DNA of 24,590 bases from contig JBATSB010000131.1 of NCBI GenBank assembly GCA_049293015.1, positions 1 to 24,590 on the forward strand, written 5' to 3'. The notes beneath the pieces were generated by a model. The model did no database searches. It was not told where the DNA came from and worked only from the letters and a program-made list of their open reading frames with translations. The stretch's first letter is position 1; each line of letters begins with the position of its first letter. Below are positions 17,404 through 24,590 of this stretch, piece after piece. A program made the position numbers and the translations under genes. The DNA is from UBA2330 sp049293015. Lineage in GTDB: Bacteria; Bacteroidota; Ignavibacteria; Tepidaquicellales; Tepidaquicellaceae.

Positions 17404-18729
17404 ATGAGTAAATTAAAAAGTTGTTTTATTTATACCTTAATGATGATAAGTTTACTTAGTCTGAATTCCTGCGACGACTCAAATCCTACTGAGCCGGTGA
17501 CAAATGATCCCGTTAGTACAGGCGGAACAAAGTCATTTACATCCGGAGAAAATGGTTCATTTGACTATGACGGATTCAGCATTGTAATTAAAAATGAGAC
17601 TGTACCAAGACTGCAAAATGGAAATTCAGGAACAGTTATTTTTTCTATGAATACTTCTACATCCATTGAAAGCGGAATTAGCCCGGTTCCTTCAGGCAAT
17701 ACAGTCGTAGGAAAATATCTGAAGGCAGGTCCTGAGGCATTTTATTTTGGAAATCCTGTACAGATCTATTTCCCTGCATCTGATCATTCTTCGCCACAGA
17801 ACCTGGAGGTTATGTATTATTCAGATGTAACTCAGGATTGGAAGATCGTTCCTGCATCTGCTATTGATACTGCTGGTAGAAGAATTGGTGTGGATGTCCT
17901 TCTTCTTGGATATTTTGTTTTGACAAAAAAGGTTTCGGCTGACAATTCAATGTCAGATTTCAGACAGGGAGGATGTGAATTTGATCATCAAGAAATATGG
18001 ACAAATTTTATATTAACGGTAAAAAGTGCAGTGCTTGAGAAACCTGAACAGCTAAGTCTTTTTTCAGGAGGATTTATCGGTGCTACATATATGGGACCGT
18101 TCTTTCTTGGATGTCCGACAGGGAAAACCAAAGCAATAGTTCCTCAGGGTGTAATTGAATTCTGGGTATCAAAAAGCGTTTGTCAGGGTTCTGATCAGCA
18201 AATATATACTTATACTTTACCGGCTAGTGTTACTGTATCTGAACCACTAAATTTTATAGGCTGGTCTACATATGATGCAGTAACTTATGTTCCTTTTACC
18301 CTTCCAGTGGGCGGAACCTGGGTTTTGGGAAGACCTGGCGGTACTGGCGGTTGGCCAAATCCTACAATTCCTTTTGGATCAGGTTTGTTTCAGGCAACAT
18401 TAACCTGGTATAATTCTTCTGGCAGTACTGCTGATCTGGATCTGCATTTATACGGACCCGATAATCTGCATATTAGCTGGCAGAATACAAGTTCTCCTGA
18501 CTTTGCTCTCGACAGAGACTGGATCAATCAGACAGGAAATGCAATTGAAAATATCTTTAGTCTAAACAATACAATTCCTTCCGGAAATTATGAAATAAAG
18601 GTAATGCATTTTTCAGGAGTTACGAAATCTTTTAATACAAGAGTAATACTAAATGGAGCTTCTACAAATTTTTCAGGCTCTGCCTCAACCGGACAGGAAA
18701 TAACAGTAAAAACTTTTACTATTCCATAA
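17404..18729 (+). CDS. Outer-membrane lipoprotein with YfaP/DUF2135-like C-terminal domain
   Basis: A 441-residue lipoprotein. The N-terminal hydrophobic segment ends in LSLNSC, so Cys23 should be lipidated; DDSNPTEP after it is a flexible tether and the acidic residues fit surface or outer-membrane retention in this phylum. Residues 45-175 are a beta domain resembling ZU5-like modules (ENGSFDYDGFSIVIKNETVP, VGKYLKAGPEAFYF, LEVMYYSD...WKIVPAS). A central part with four Cys is unassigned. Residues 329-441 match the DUF2135/YfaP pattern: ATLTWYNSSGSTADLDLHLYG, then NAIENIF and SGNYEIKVMHFSG. The function of that family is not established. It is a single gene with unclear regulation. Confidence 0.8.
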   Translation: MSKLKSCFIYTLMMISLLSLNSCDDSNPTEPVTNDPVSTGGTKSFTSGENGSFDYDGFSIVIKNETVPRLQNGNSGTVIFSMNTSTSIESGISPVPSGNTVVGKYLKAGPEAFYFGNPVQIYFPASDHSSPQNLEVMYYSDVTQDWKIVPASAIDTAGRRIGVDVLLLGYFVLTKKVSADNSMSDFRQGGCEFDHQEIWTNFILTVKSAVLEKPEQLSLFSGGFIGATYMGPFFLGCPTGKTKAIVPQGVIEFWVSKSVCQGSDQQIYTYTLPASVTVSEPLNFIGWSTYDAVTYVPFTLPVGGTWVLGRPGGTGGWPNPTIPFGSGLFQATLTWYNSSGSTADLDLHLYGPDNLHISWQNTSSPDFALDRDWINQTGNAIENIFSLNNTIPSGNYEIKVMHFSGVTKSFNTRVILNGASTNFSGSASTGQEITVKTFTIP

Positions 18730-18829
18730 ATGTATTCTACTATATATAGTAAATTAAATTTTTAAAAAATATTTATAAAAGTCATTTAGTTCGGTGTATT
18801 TTTTTATATAGAAAAAATAAATTTATTCA

Positions 18830-20008
18830 TTATCTGTAATCATATGAGAATGTAATCCTCGGAACCACATCTGTCTTTCTTCCAGATGAAGAAGGATTTT
18901 TTTGTGAATATGCATTCAGCCATATATTCGGCATTAAATGGACATTCTTATGAGGCATGTAATCTAAACCAGCCGTTACAAAATACTGATTGAATCCTTT
19001 CTGGGCAGTTGAAGAATTATCATTATAATAATCAACTCTAGAAAAAAATCTGAATTTATTCTCTGATATATTTCCCGTTGCAAATAAACTTATTCCCATT
19101 GGATCGGTGTTAGTTGTGACCGAACTGAATATTTTATTCCTCTGAAAAAAACCTTCCAGTCCTATTGAAAATGATTCCACTGAATAAGCAAGAAAAGAAC
19201 TAAAAGTATATCTGTCATTATTGTCGTTTACATTTTCAAAGTCTGCATAGATGTCTGCTGTTACTTTCTTATCTGCAAAATTCCCTGACAGCATTCCATA
19301 AAACTTTTTATGTTTGTTTATTTCTTTCCTTATACCTGAGCCTGTTGCTATCATAAAGTAATATCCGTAATTTTTTTTCTCATCGAAATTACCGTTAAGC
19401 ATAACTCCTAAGTCTCTTGAGCCTGCAATTCCTCTTTGATCCATAATTGTCTTTTCTACAGATCTGTAACCCCAGATTTTCTCTTCAATAAAACCAAAAG
19501 ATGGTGTCCCCTGTAATCCGATCGTTAGAGTCGAACCTGTGAATATTTCTTTCCAAGCCAGATAAGCATCCTTCACTAGTACTGCATTTTTTAGATTAGG
19601 CAGTACATCATTTCCGTCATAAGCAAGAACAAATCTTGCAAAGAAATACTTGCTTATATTATGATCATAGCCCAGATATATTCTTCTGAAATCAAAAGAA
19701 TTATAATCTTTAGGATAATTAGTATAATCCAAAAGTGAAATGGTCGAATCACCTCCTGTTTTATAATAATAATCACCAAATGCTAGTCCCCATACTTTTC
19801 CGGTACCATCTTCTTCAGTTTCATCCGGATCTTTGATTCCTTTATTGTCTTCAGTAATTTTTGGATCTTTTAGATCTTTAAGCTTTTTAAGATCTTTTAG
19901 ATATTTTGCATTTTTAGTAATTTCAGATTCTGTATTTCCCTGATATGTCTGAGCAGATGTTATCCCTGAAATCAAAACTATGCATAAAACAGTAAGTAAA
20001 GTTTTCAT
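18830..20008 (-). CDS. Outer-membrane beta-barrel (porin-like) protein with Lys-rich N-terminal segment
   Basis: A 392-residue protein with a signal peptide cleaved after about residue 19 (GITSA-Q). Residues 35-66 are charged and repetitive (KYLKDLKKLKDLKDPK, then DPDETEED), likely a periplasmic extension. From about residue 72 the protein alternates amphipathic beta strands with turns (WGLAFGDYYYKTGG, FDFRRIYLGYDHN, YFFARFVLAYDGND, FVTAGLDYMPHKNVHLMPNIWLNAYS) and ends in FSYDYR, close to the aromatic C-terminal barrel signal. The layout resembles phosphate-selective-porin (OprO/OprP)-like barrels, but substrate cannot be told. The Lys-rich repeat is encoded by a short imperfect AAGATCTTTTAGAT-type DNA repeat near 19865-19912. 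Confidence 0.8.
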   Translation of the reverse strand: MKTLLTVLCIVLISGITSAQTYQGNTESEITKNAKYLKDLKKLKDLKDPKITEDNKGIKDPDETEEDGTGKVWGLAFGDYYYKTGGDSTISLLDYTNYPKDYNSFDFRRIYLGYDHNISKYFFARFVLAYDGNDVLPNLKNAVLVKDAYLAWKEIFTGSTLTIGLQGTPSFGFIEEKIWGYRSVEKTIMDQRGIAGSRDLGVMLNGNFDEKKNYGYYFMIATGSGIRKEINKHKKFYGMLSGNFADKKVTADIYADFENVNDNNDRYTFSSFLAYSVESFSIGLEGFFQRNKIFSSVTTNTDPMGISLFATGNISENKFRFFSRVDYYNDNSSTAQKGFNQYFVTAGLDYMPHKNVHLMPNIWLNAYSQKNPSSSGRKTDVVPRITFSYDYR

Positions 20009-20600
20009 TTTCTATATTTAATTTATTGAATAAAATTTATTGATTTATTTTTGTTTAAAATAATGTTTTATAAAATATTAATGGATGATATATATCAGTT
20101 TTATTTTTAATTTTGTAAAAGAGATTAAATTTACTTTTTTGAAATATCAGTTTCAAAATATTTTTTATCTAACATACTTGCTCGTTCCCAATCTCCAGAT
20201 TAGGTACGAACTTGAAATTGAAACTCCGTTTCAAATAAGACCTGAGAGTTATATATCCAATCTTTGGCTAATGAGAATTGGATCTGTATTCTTTTTAAAA
20301 ACAGAATTTCCTGTATTATAAAATTAATTTGGTACTCGGTAATATTCATATTGGAATCAATTTACAACGCAAACTAAAGGTTGCGGCAATAGTCAATTAA
20401 TATGTTTTCGCACAATACGGTTAAAAAAGAATTGACGAAATTTGTGAAAAAACAAAAGTATTTTTCTAACTATTTTATACTATAAATCATATCATACCAA
20501 ATAATAGTTTTGATGCGTATTTATCCGAATTGATTGTTAAAAATTATTCAATTGTAAAAAAGCTTTATTTTTAAGAATTTTCATAAAACTATAATCAGCC
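20009..20600. other. 592-bp intergenic region containing a hairpin cluster
   Basis: No convincing gene. A 78-codon open frame at 20085-20321 crosses the hairpins and looks spurious. Between 20183 and 20304 there are four successive dyads: CGTTCCCAATCT/AGATTAGGTACG (two mismatches), TTGAAAC-TCC-GTTTCAA (perfect), CCAATCT/AGAATTGG and CTGT...ACAG. The rest is AT-rich and presumably holds the promoters of the divergent barrel-protein and stress-protein genes, which I cannot place. Confidence 0.55.
20183..20304. repeat. Cluster of four hairpins, probable degenerate intergenic repeat
   Basis: Arms are at 20183-20194/20197-20208, 20218-20224/20228-20234, 20257-20263/20274-20281 and 20284-20287/20301-20304. 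Conventional mRNA leaders rarely carry four dyads in 120 bp, so this is either a decayed palindromic repeat element or a small structured RNA. There is no flanking terminator or promoter that would decide. Confidence 0.45.
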
Positions 20601-21446
20601 ATGAAAAATATTCTATTCCCTACAGACTTTTCGCAGAATGCGGATAATGCCCTGAACTTTGCGATTGATATTGCAAAAAAAACTAACGGTACACTAATTT
20701 TATTTCATGCATACAGCGTACAGTTAGTTGACCCGAATATGCCAGCAGAGATCTATCTTTCAGCATATCAGGAAGAAGAAAAATCAGCTAAAGAAAATCT
20801 TGAGGAATTAAGAAAAAGAATATTAGACTGTAATAAAGACGATACAGGTAAAAATCTGTTTGAAGTCGAAGCTATCGTATCGCAGGGACTTGTTGTGGAT
20901 GAAGCATTATCAATTGTAGATGAATTCAACATTGATATCGTTATCATGGGAACCCATGGTGCCAGCGGGTTGACTGAACTGATACTTGGAAGTAATACTG
21001 CAAGTCTTATTGAGAATTCACCGGTTCCTGTTCTTGCGATTCCTCAAAATGTGATCAATAAATCCATCGATAACATTGTCTATGCTTATGATGATATCAA
21101 AGCAAACATGCCTTCATTTCAGCGACTTTTGAAATTTTCAGAAATTTATAATTCCGAGATCACATTACTCCATATTATAGAAACCGGCAATAATACTGAA
21201 GATAAAAATAAAAAAGCTTTTGAAGAAATTAAAAATAATATCGGAACTGATAAGATTAAACTTGCTCTCGTGACGGAAGAAAATGTTCTCGAAGGTATAA
21301 ACGAATATATCAATTCAAACAAAGTAGATGTACTTGCTATGGCTATAAGAAAAAGAACATTACTTGATAAAATATTTAACAGAAGCCTGACAAAAAAAAT
21401 GGCGTACCATACTAAGATCCCGCTGCTCGCTCTTCACAAAGTGTAA
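20601..21446 (+). CDS. Tandem universal stress protein (two UspA domains)
   Basis: A 281-residue cytoplasmic protein with two Usp folds. The first, residues 1-147, starts MKNILFPTDFSQNADNALNFA and carries the full ATP-binding motif G-x2-G-x9-G-S as GTHG at 117-120 and GS at 130-131 (GTHGASGLTELILGSNT). The second, residues 157-281, keeps the fold pattern (NIVYAYDDI, ITLLHIIE, VDVLAMAIRKR, IPLLALHKV) but lacks the glycine motif, so only the first half should bind ATP. Such tandem proteins usually respond to starvation or oxygen stress in this phylum; the direct target is unknown. The ATG has no strong Shine-Dalgarno. DNA polymerase I follows 69 bp downstream on the same strand. Confidence 0.93.
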   Translation: MKNILFPTDFSQNADNALNFAIDIAKKTNGTLILFHAYSVQLVDPNMPAEIYLSAYQEEEKSAKENLEELRKRILDCNKDDTGKNLFEVEAIVSQGLVVDEALSIVDEFNIDIVIMGTHGASGLTELILGSNTASLIENSPVPVLAIPQNVINKSIDNIVYAYDDIKANMPSFQRLLKFSEIYNSEITLLHIIETGNNTEDKNKKAFEEIKNNIGTDKIKLALVTEENVLEGINEYINSNKVDVLAMAIRKRTLLDKIFNRSLTKKMAYHTKIPLLALHKV

Positions 21447-21515
21447 TACAGTTTTTTAACTCTCAATTGTTTACAGATTCATATTTTTATTAATTTTAAA
21501 AATAAATTAATTCAT

Positions 21516-24413
21516 TTGGCTGAAAAATTATTTCTTATCGACGCAATGGCTGTGATATACAGAGCTTATTTTGCAATGATATCAAACCCTTTGATAAATT
21601 CAAAAGGAAAAAATACATCAGCAGTTTTTGGATTTGTGAATTCTCTTTTAAAGATCCTTGATGAGCAAAGTCCTGATCACATAGCAGTTTGCTTTGATAC
21701 TGCTGCACCGACATTTCGTCATAAAGAATTCCCTGCTTATAAAGCACAGCGTGATGAAATTCCTTCTGATATGCCATGGCAGATCGAAAAAGTCAAAGAA
21801 GTTATAAAAGCATTTAACATTCCGATGATTGAGCTTGAAGGATTTGAAGCCGATGACATTATTGGTACACTTGTAAAGCAAGCTGAGAAAGAAGACGTCA
21901 TAAGTTATATGGTCACACCGGATAAAGATTATATGCAGCTTGTTTCAGATAAAGTATTTATGTTCAAGCCTGCAAGAACTCAGTACGGCACAGATAATGA
22001 AATCATTGATTCTGAAGGTGTTGTAAAAAAATTCGGAGTGCCTCCGGATAAAGTCATAGAAGTGCTCGGTCTCATGGGAGATGCTTCCGATAATATTCCG
22101 GGCATAAAAGGTATCGGAGAAAAAACTGCTGCGAAACTTATACAGGAATTCGGATCTATCGAGAATATGTACAATAACATTGACAAGATCACCAAGCCAA
22201 AACTCAAGGAAAACATTGAGACTCAAAAAAAAGAAGCATTGCTTTCATACAGACTCGTCACAATCAAAACTGATGTACCTCTCGATATTAATTTTCATAA
22301 TTTAAATAAGAAACCCGAAGATGCACCTTTACTCTCTGCATTGTTTGAAGAACTTGAATTCAAAACTCTTACGAGAAAATTTTCAGGCGACACTACAGAT
22401 ACAGATGCAGAAATAAAAGGTTCTGCAAAAAAGGCTGCCGTCAAATCCAGTATTCCTGATTTTGTGAAAGTAGATATTACCGATCCTGATAAAGTGTTAA
22501 AAACTATTAAGGACGTAAAACATGATTACAAGATCATTAAGACTGTAAAGGAATTTGAGGAGCTGATCAAACTTCTTTCAAAAGAAGATATAATTTGTTT
22601 TGATACTGAAACTGATGCTCTAGATGCTATGAATACTAATCTTGTAGGAATGTCTTTTTCATTTGAAGAATTCAAAGCTTACTATGTACCTGTATCAGGT
22701 AAGTTGTTTGATAAAAATTTTATAAAAGGAAAAAAAGCTGAGAAGCAAAAGTCTTTATTTGATAATGACATTTTTGATGAAAAAAAATTAGTTGCGAATA
22801 ATAAAGACAAAGGCATTGAAATAAATACTGCAATAAAAATGGTCAAGCCGCTTCTTGAAAATAAAAACATAAAGTACGTAGGTCAGAATCTGAAATACGA
22901 TTATCTTGTGATGCGAAATTACGGCATCGAATTGTCGGATATGTTTTTTGATACTCTGATTGGTTCATACATTCACAGACCTGAAGGCGCGCATAATATG
23001 GATGCACTTTCAGAAAAATTCCTAAGTTATAAACCAATTTCAATAAAGGAGCTTATCGGCAAAGGCAAAGATCAGATCTCAATGGATAAAGTTGAAATTG
23101 ATATTGCCGGTGAGTACGCTGCTGAAGATGCAGACGTCACACTTCAGCTTTATTACATTCTGAAGTATGAGCTTGGTAAATTAGATATGAGAAAGCTTTG
23201 TGATGATGTTGAATTTCCGCTGATCAAAGTACTTTCGGAAATGGAATTCGAAGGATTTAAAGTCGATGAGAGAATTCTGAATACTATTGATAAGCAGACA
23301 CAAAAATTTATAAAAGAATACGAAGCAAAAATATATGCAGCCGCCGGTGAAGAGTTCAATATAAATTCCACTCAGCAGCTTGCTGAAATTTTATTCAATA
23401 AATTAAATCTTACACCGACTAAAAAAACTAAAACAGGTTTTTCGACTGATGTAAAAGTTTTAGAGGAGTTAAAATATCAGCATGAGATCGCTTCATTATT
23501 AATTGACTACAGAATGCTGACAAAGCTTAAGTCCACTTATCTCGACGGACTAAAGAAAGCAGTTAATCCGAGGACAGGGAGAGTGCATACTGTATTCAAT
23601 CAAGTGGCAGCGGCTACCGGCAGGCTTTCAAGCGTCGATCCGAATCTGCAGAACATTCCTATAAGAACCGAAGCGGGAAGGAGTCTGCGGAAAGCATTTG
23701 TCCCGAGGGATAATTCTTTTCTGATTATGTCTGCCGACTATTCACAGATCGAGCTTCGCATCATGGCGCATTATGCTAATGATGGAAATATGCTGAATGC
23801 ATTTAAAAGACATCATGACATTCACACTGAAACTGCAATGCGTATCTTTGGTCTGAAAACAAAATCCGAAGTGACAGCAGGTATGAGAAGAAAGGCTAAG
23901 GAAGTGAACTTTGGGATAATATATGGTATCGGAGCATTCGGACTTGCTAACAGATTAGAGATCAAAAATTCCGAAGCAAAAGAAATTATTGAAAGATATT
24001 TTCGTGAATATCCAAATGTCAGAACATATATGGAAGAAACGAAAAAGTTTGCACATGAAAACGGTTATGTCGAAACGTTACTTGGCAGAAGAAGATATCT
24101 TCCACAGATCAACAATCAAAATGCAGCAGCAAGAGCCGAAGATGAAAGAGCTGCTATCAACATGCCAATTCAGGGAACTGCAGCTGACATGATAAAAATT
24201 GCGATGATAAATATTTATGATGAATTTCAAAAAAATAAATTTGAATCCAAAATGCTGCTACAGGTTCATGACGAACTTGTATTCGAAGTAAAGAAAACAG
24301 AACTTGAGAAAGTAAAAAAGATAGTAATTGATAAAATGAAAAATGCTATCGACTTGAATGTAAATATAGAAGTTGAAGTTGGTGAAGGTGATAGCTGGTA
24401 TGAAGCGCACTGA
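21516..24413 (+). CDS. polA: DNA polymerase I
   Basis: A full-length 965-residue repair and Okazaki-fragment polymerase. Residues 1-290 are the 5'-3' flap exonuclease (FLIDAMAVIYRAYFA, GFEADDIIG, TPDKDYMQLV, GLMGDASDNIPGIKGIGEKTA). The 3'-5' proofreading domain, about 335-555, keeps all catalytic motifs: DTE at 363-365, NLKYD with D462, and YAAEDAD at 534-540. It also has a lysine-rich insertion of some 25 residues at about 396-435 compared with E. coli. The polymerase domain shows DYSQIELR (D741), the O-helix RRKAKEVNFGIIYG (791-804; Phe799 at the dideoxy-discriminating position) and QVHDELVFE (917-924). The start is TTG: MAEKLFLIDAMAV is the expected N-terminus, and the first ATG inside, at 21546, would remove the first catalytic strand. 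Confidence 0.98.
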   Translation: MAEKLFLIDAMAVIYRAYFAMISNPLINSKGKNTSAVFGFVNSLLKILDEQSPDHIAVCFDTAAPTFRHKEFPAYKAQRDEIPSDMPWQIEKVKEVIKAFNIPMIELEGFEADDIIGTLVKQAEKEDVISYMVTPDKDYMQLVSDKVFMFKPARTQYGTDNEIIDSEGVVKKFGVPPDKVIEVLGLMGDASDNIPGIKGIGEKTAAKLIQEFGSIENMYNNIDKITKPKLKENIETQKKEALLSYRLVTIKTDVPLDINFHNLNKKPEDAPLLSALFEELEFKTLTRKFSGDTTDTDAEIKGSAKKAAVKSSIPDFVKVDITDPDKVLKTIKDVKHDYKIIKTVKEFEELIKLLSKEDIICFDTETDALDAMNTNLVGMSFSFEEFKAYYVPVSGKLFDKNFIKGKKAEKQKSLFDNDIFDEKKLVANNKDKGIEINTAIKMVKPLLENKNIKYVGQNLKYDYLVMRNYGIELSDMFFDTLIGSYIHRPEGAHNMDALSEKFLSYKPISIKELIGKGKDQISMDKVEIDIAGEYAAEDADVTLQLYYILKYELGKLDMRKLCDDVEFPLIKVLSEMEFEGFKVDERILNTIDKQTQKFIKEYEAKIYAAAGEEFNINSTQQLAEILFNKLNLTPTKKTKTGFSTDVKVLEELKYQHEIASLLIDYRMLTKLKSTYLDGLKKAVNPRTGRVHTVFNQVAAATGRLSSVDPNLQNIPIRTEAGRSLRKAFVPRDNSFLIMSADYSQIELRIMAHYANDGNMLNAFKRHHDIHTETAMRIFGLKTKSEVTAGMRRKAKEVNFGIIYGIGAFGLANRLEIKNSEAKEIIERYFREYPNVRTYMEETKKFAHENGYVETLLGRRRYLPQINNQNAAARAEDERAAINMPIQGTAADMIKIAMINIYDEFQKNKFESKMLLQVHDELVFEVKKTELEKVKKIVIDKMKNAIDLNVNIEVEVGEGDSWYEAH

Positions 24414-24415
24414 TT

Positions 24416-24450
24416 AATGTTCAATTTTAAATGTTCAATGTTCAATGTTG
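24416..24450 (+). repeat. AATGTTC heptamer array behind polA
   Basis: Five 7-bp units, AATGTTC, AATTTTA, AATGTTC, AATGTTC, AATGTTG, begin two bases after the polA stop codon. The unit is the same as in the operon array at 11902-11964, there on the other strand. Confidence 0.8.
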
Positions 24451-24492
24451 TAAAAGCAATTTTAAATTTTAAATAATAAATTTTAAAAGTTA

Positions 24493-24544
24493 TTCGTAAC
24501 TCGTAACTCGTAATTCTTAATTCTTAATTTTAAATTTTTTTTAA
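24493..24544 (+). repeat. Second heptamer array leading into the epimerase start codon
   Basis: Units TTCGTAA, CTCGTAA, CTCGTAA, TTCTTAA, TTCTTAA continue with T/A-rich seven-base steps up to the ATG at 24545. As in the 11902-11964 array, a 7-bp periodic sequence directly precedes a start codon and no Shine-Dalgarno is present. Confidence 0.75.
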
Positions 24545-24590
24545 ATGATAGTAGTAACCGGCGGGGCGGGATTTATAGGCAGCGCATTAG
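24545..24590 (+). CDS. NAD-dependent sugar epimerase, 5' partial
   Basis: Only 15 codons are in the window: MIVVTGGAGFIGSAL. This is the Rossmann-fold nucleotide-binding start (GGAGFIG) of extended short-chain dehydrogenases acting on nucleotide sugars. The wording fits ADP-glyceromanno-heptose 6-epimerase (HldD) or a UDP-glucose 4-epimerase; the fragment cannot decide. It starts with ATG directly after the heptamer array and is noticeably richer in G and C than its surroundings. Confidence 0.8.
   Translation, partial: MIVVTGGAGFIGSAL

Noticed and set aside
18738..18751. Perfect palindrome TACTATATATAGTA behind the lipoprotein gene
   Set aside because: Alternating T and A in an AT-rich gap; stem too weak for a terminator and not repeated elsewhere in the window.
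20085..20321. 78-codon open frame in the hairpin-rich gap
   Set aside because: It translates straight through the inverted repeats, has no recognisable fold and no ribosome-binding site, so it is most likely non-coding.

Overview
The window is AT-rich chromosomal DNA from a member of the Bacteroidota/Chlorobiota/Ignavibacteriota side of the tree, most likely an Ignavibacteria-type organism. The evidence is a C-terminal type IX secretion (T9SS) sorting domain of the NYPNPFNP...GVYFYKL type, large secreted beta-rich proteins, a GH9 cellulase, Bacteroidota-like weak ribosome-binding sites, and an A/T-loving codon choice. No rRNA, tRNA, CRISPR array, transposase or phage gene is visible.

Layout. 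(1) 1-3775, plus strand: a secreted BNR/sialidase-like protein whose 5' end is lost in a pure GCTT tetranucleotide array of 31 copies, then an FG-GAP/VCBS-repeat protein with a T9SS sorting domain. (2) 3787-4495: a 32-bp palindromic repeat and a membrane-anchored protein with an extremely basic Lys/Ser/Tyr tail. (3) 4552-6944: a GAF-SpoIIE-type phosphatase (minus) divergent from a two-TM potassium channel with RCK domains whose frame is broken at an A9 run. (4) 7015-9462, minus: a GH9 endoglucanase ending in the same 180-residue dockerin-like module as the first protein. (5) 9561-15525, minus: a six-gene TetR / membrane-fusion lipoprotein / ATPase / ATPase / permease / permease export operon of the E. 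coli YbhGFSR-CecR type, with a likely operator upstream of the TetR gene and a duplicated gene tail around a second copy of the palindromic repeat at its 3' end. (6) 15725-20008: an unrecognised helical 458-residue protein, a YfaP/DUF2135-type lipoprotein and an outer-membrane beta-barrel protein. (7) 20009-20600: a 592-bp gap with a cluster of hairpins. (8) 20601-24590: a tandem universal stress protein, DNA polymerase I, and the first 15 codons of an NAD-dependent sugar epimerase.

How it fits together. Secreted or envelope proteins (cellulase, BNR protein, VCBS protein, lipoprotein, porin-like protein) dominate, which suits a particle- or polymer-degrading heterotroph. The export operon is a self-contained efflux unit with its own regulator. 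There is no single obvious new defence or mobile system.

The best leads are non-coding or architectural: the in-frame GCTT array feeding a signal-peptide region; heptamer (7-bp period) arrays that fill whole intergenic gaps and supply a start codon; a palindromic repeat family placed the same way round behind two genes; and a C-terminal module shared by two secreted proteins that may be an alternative sorting or docking signal.
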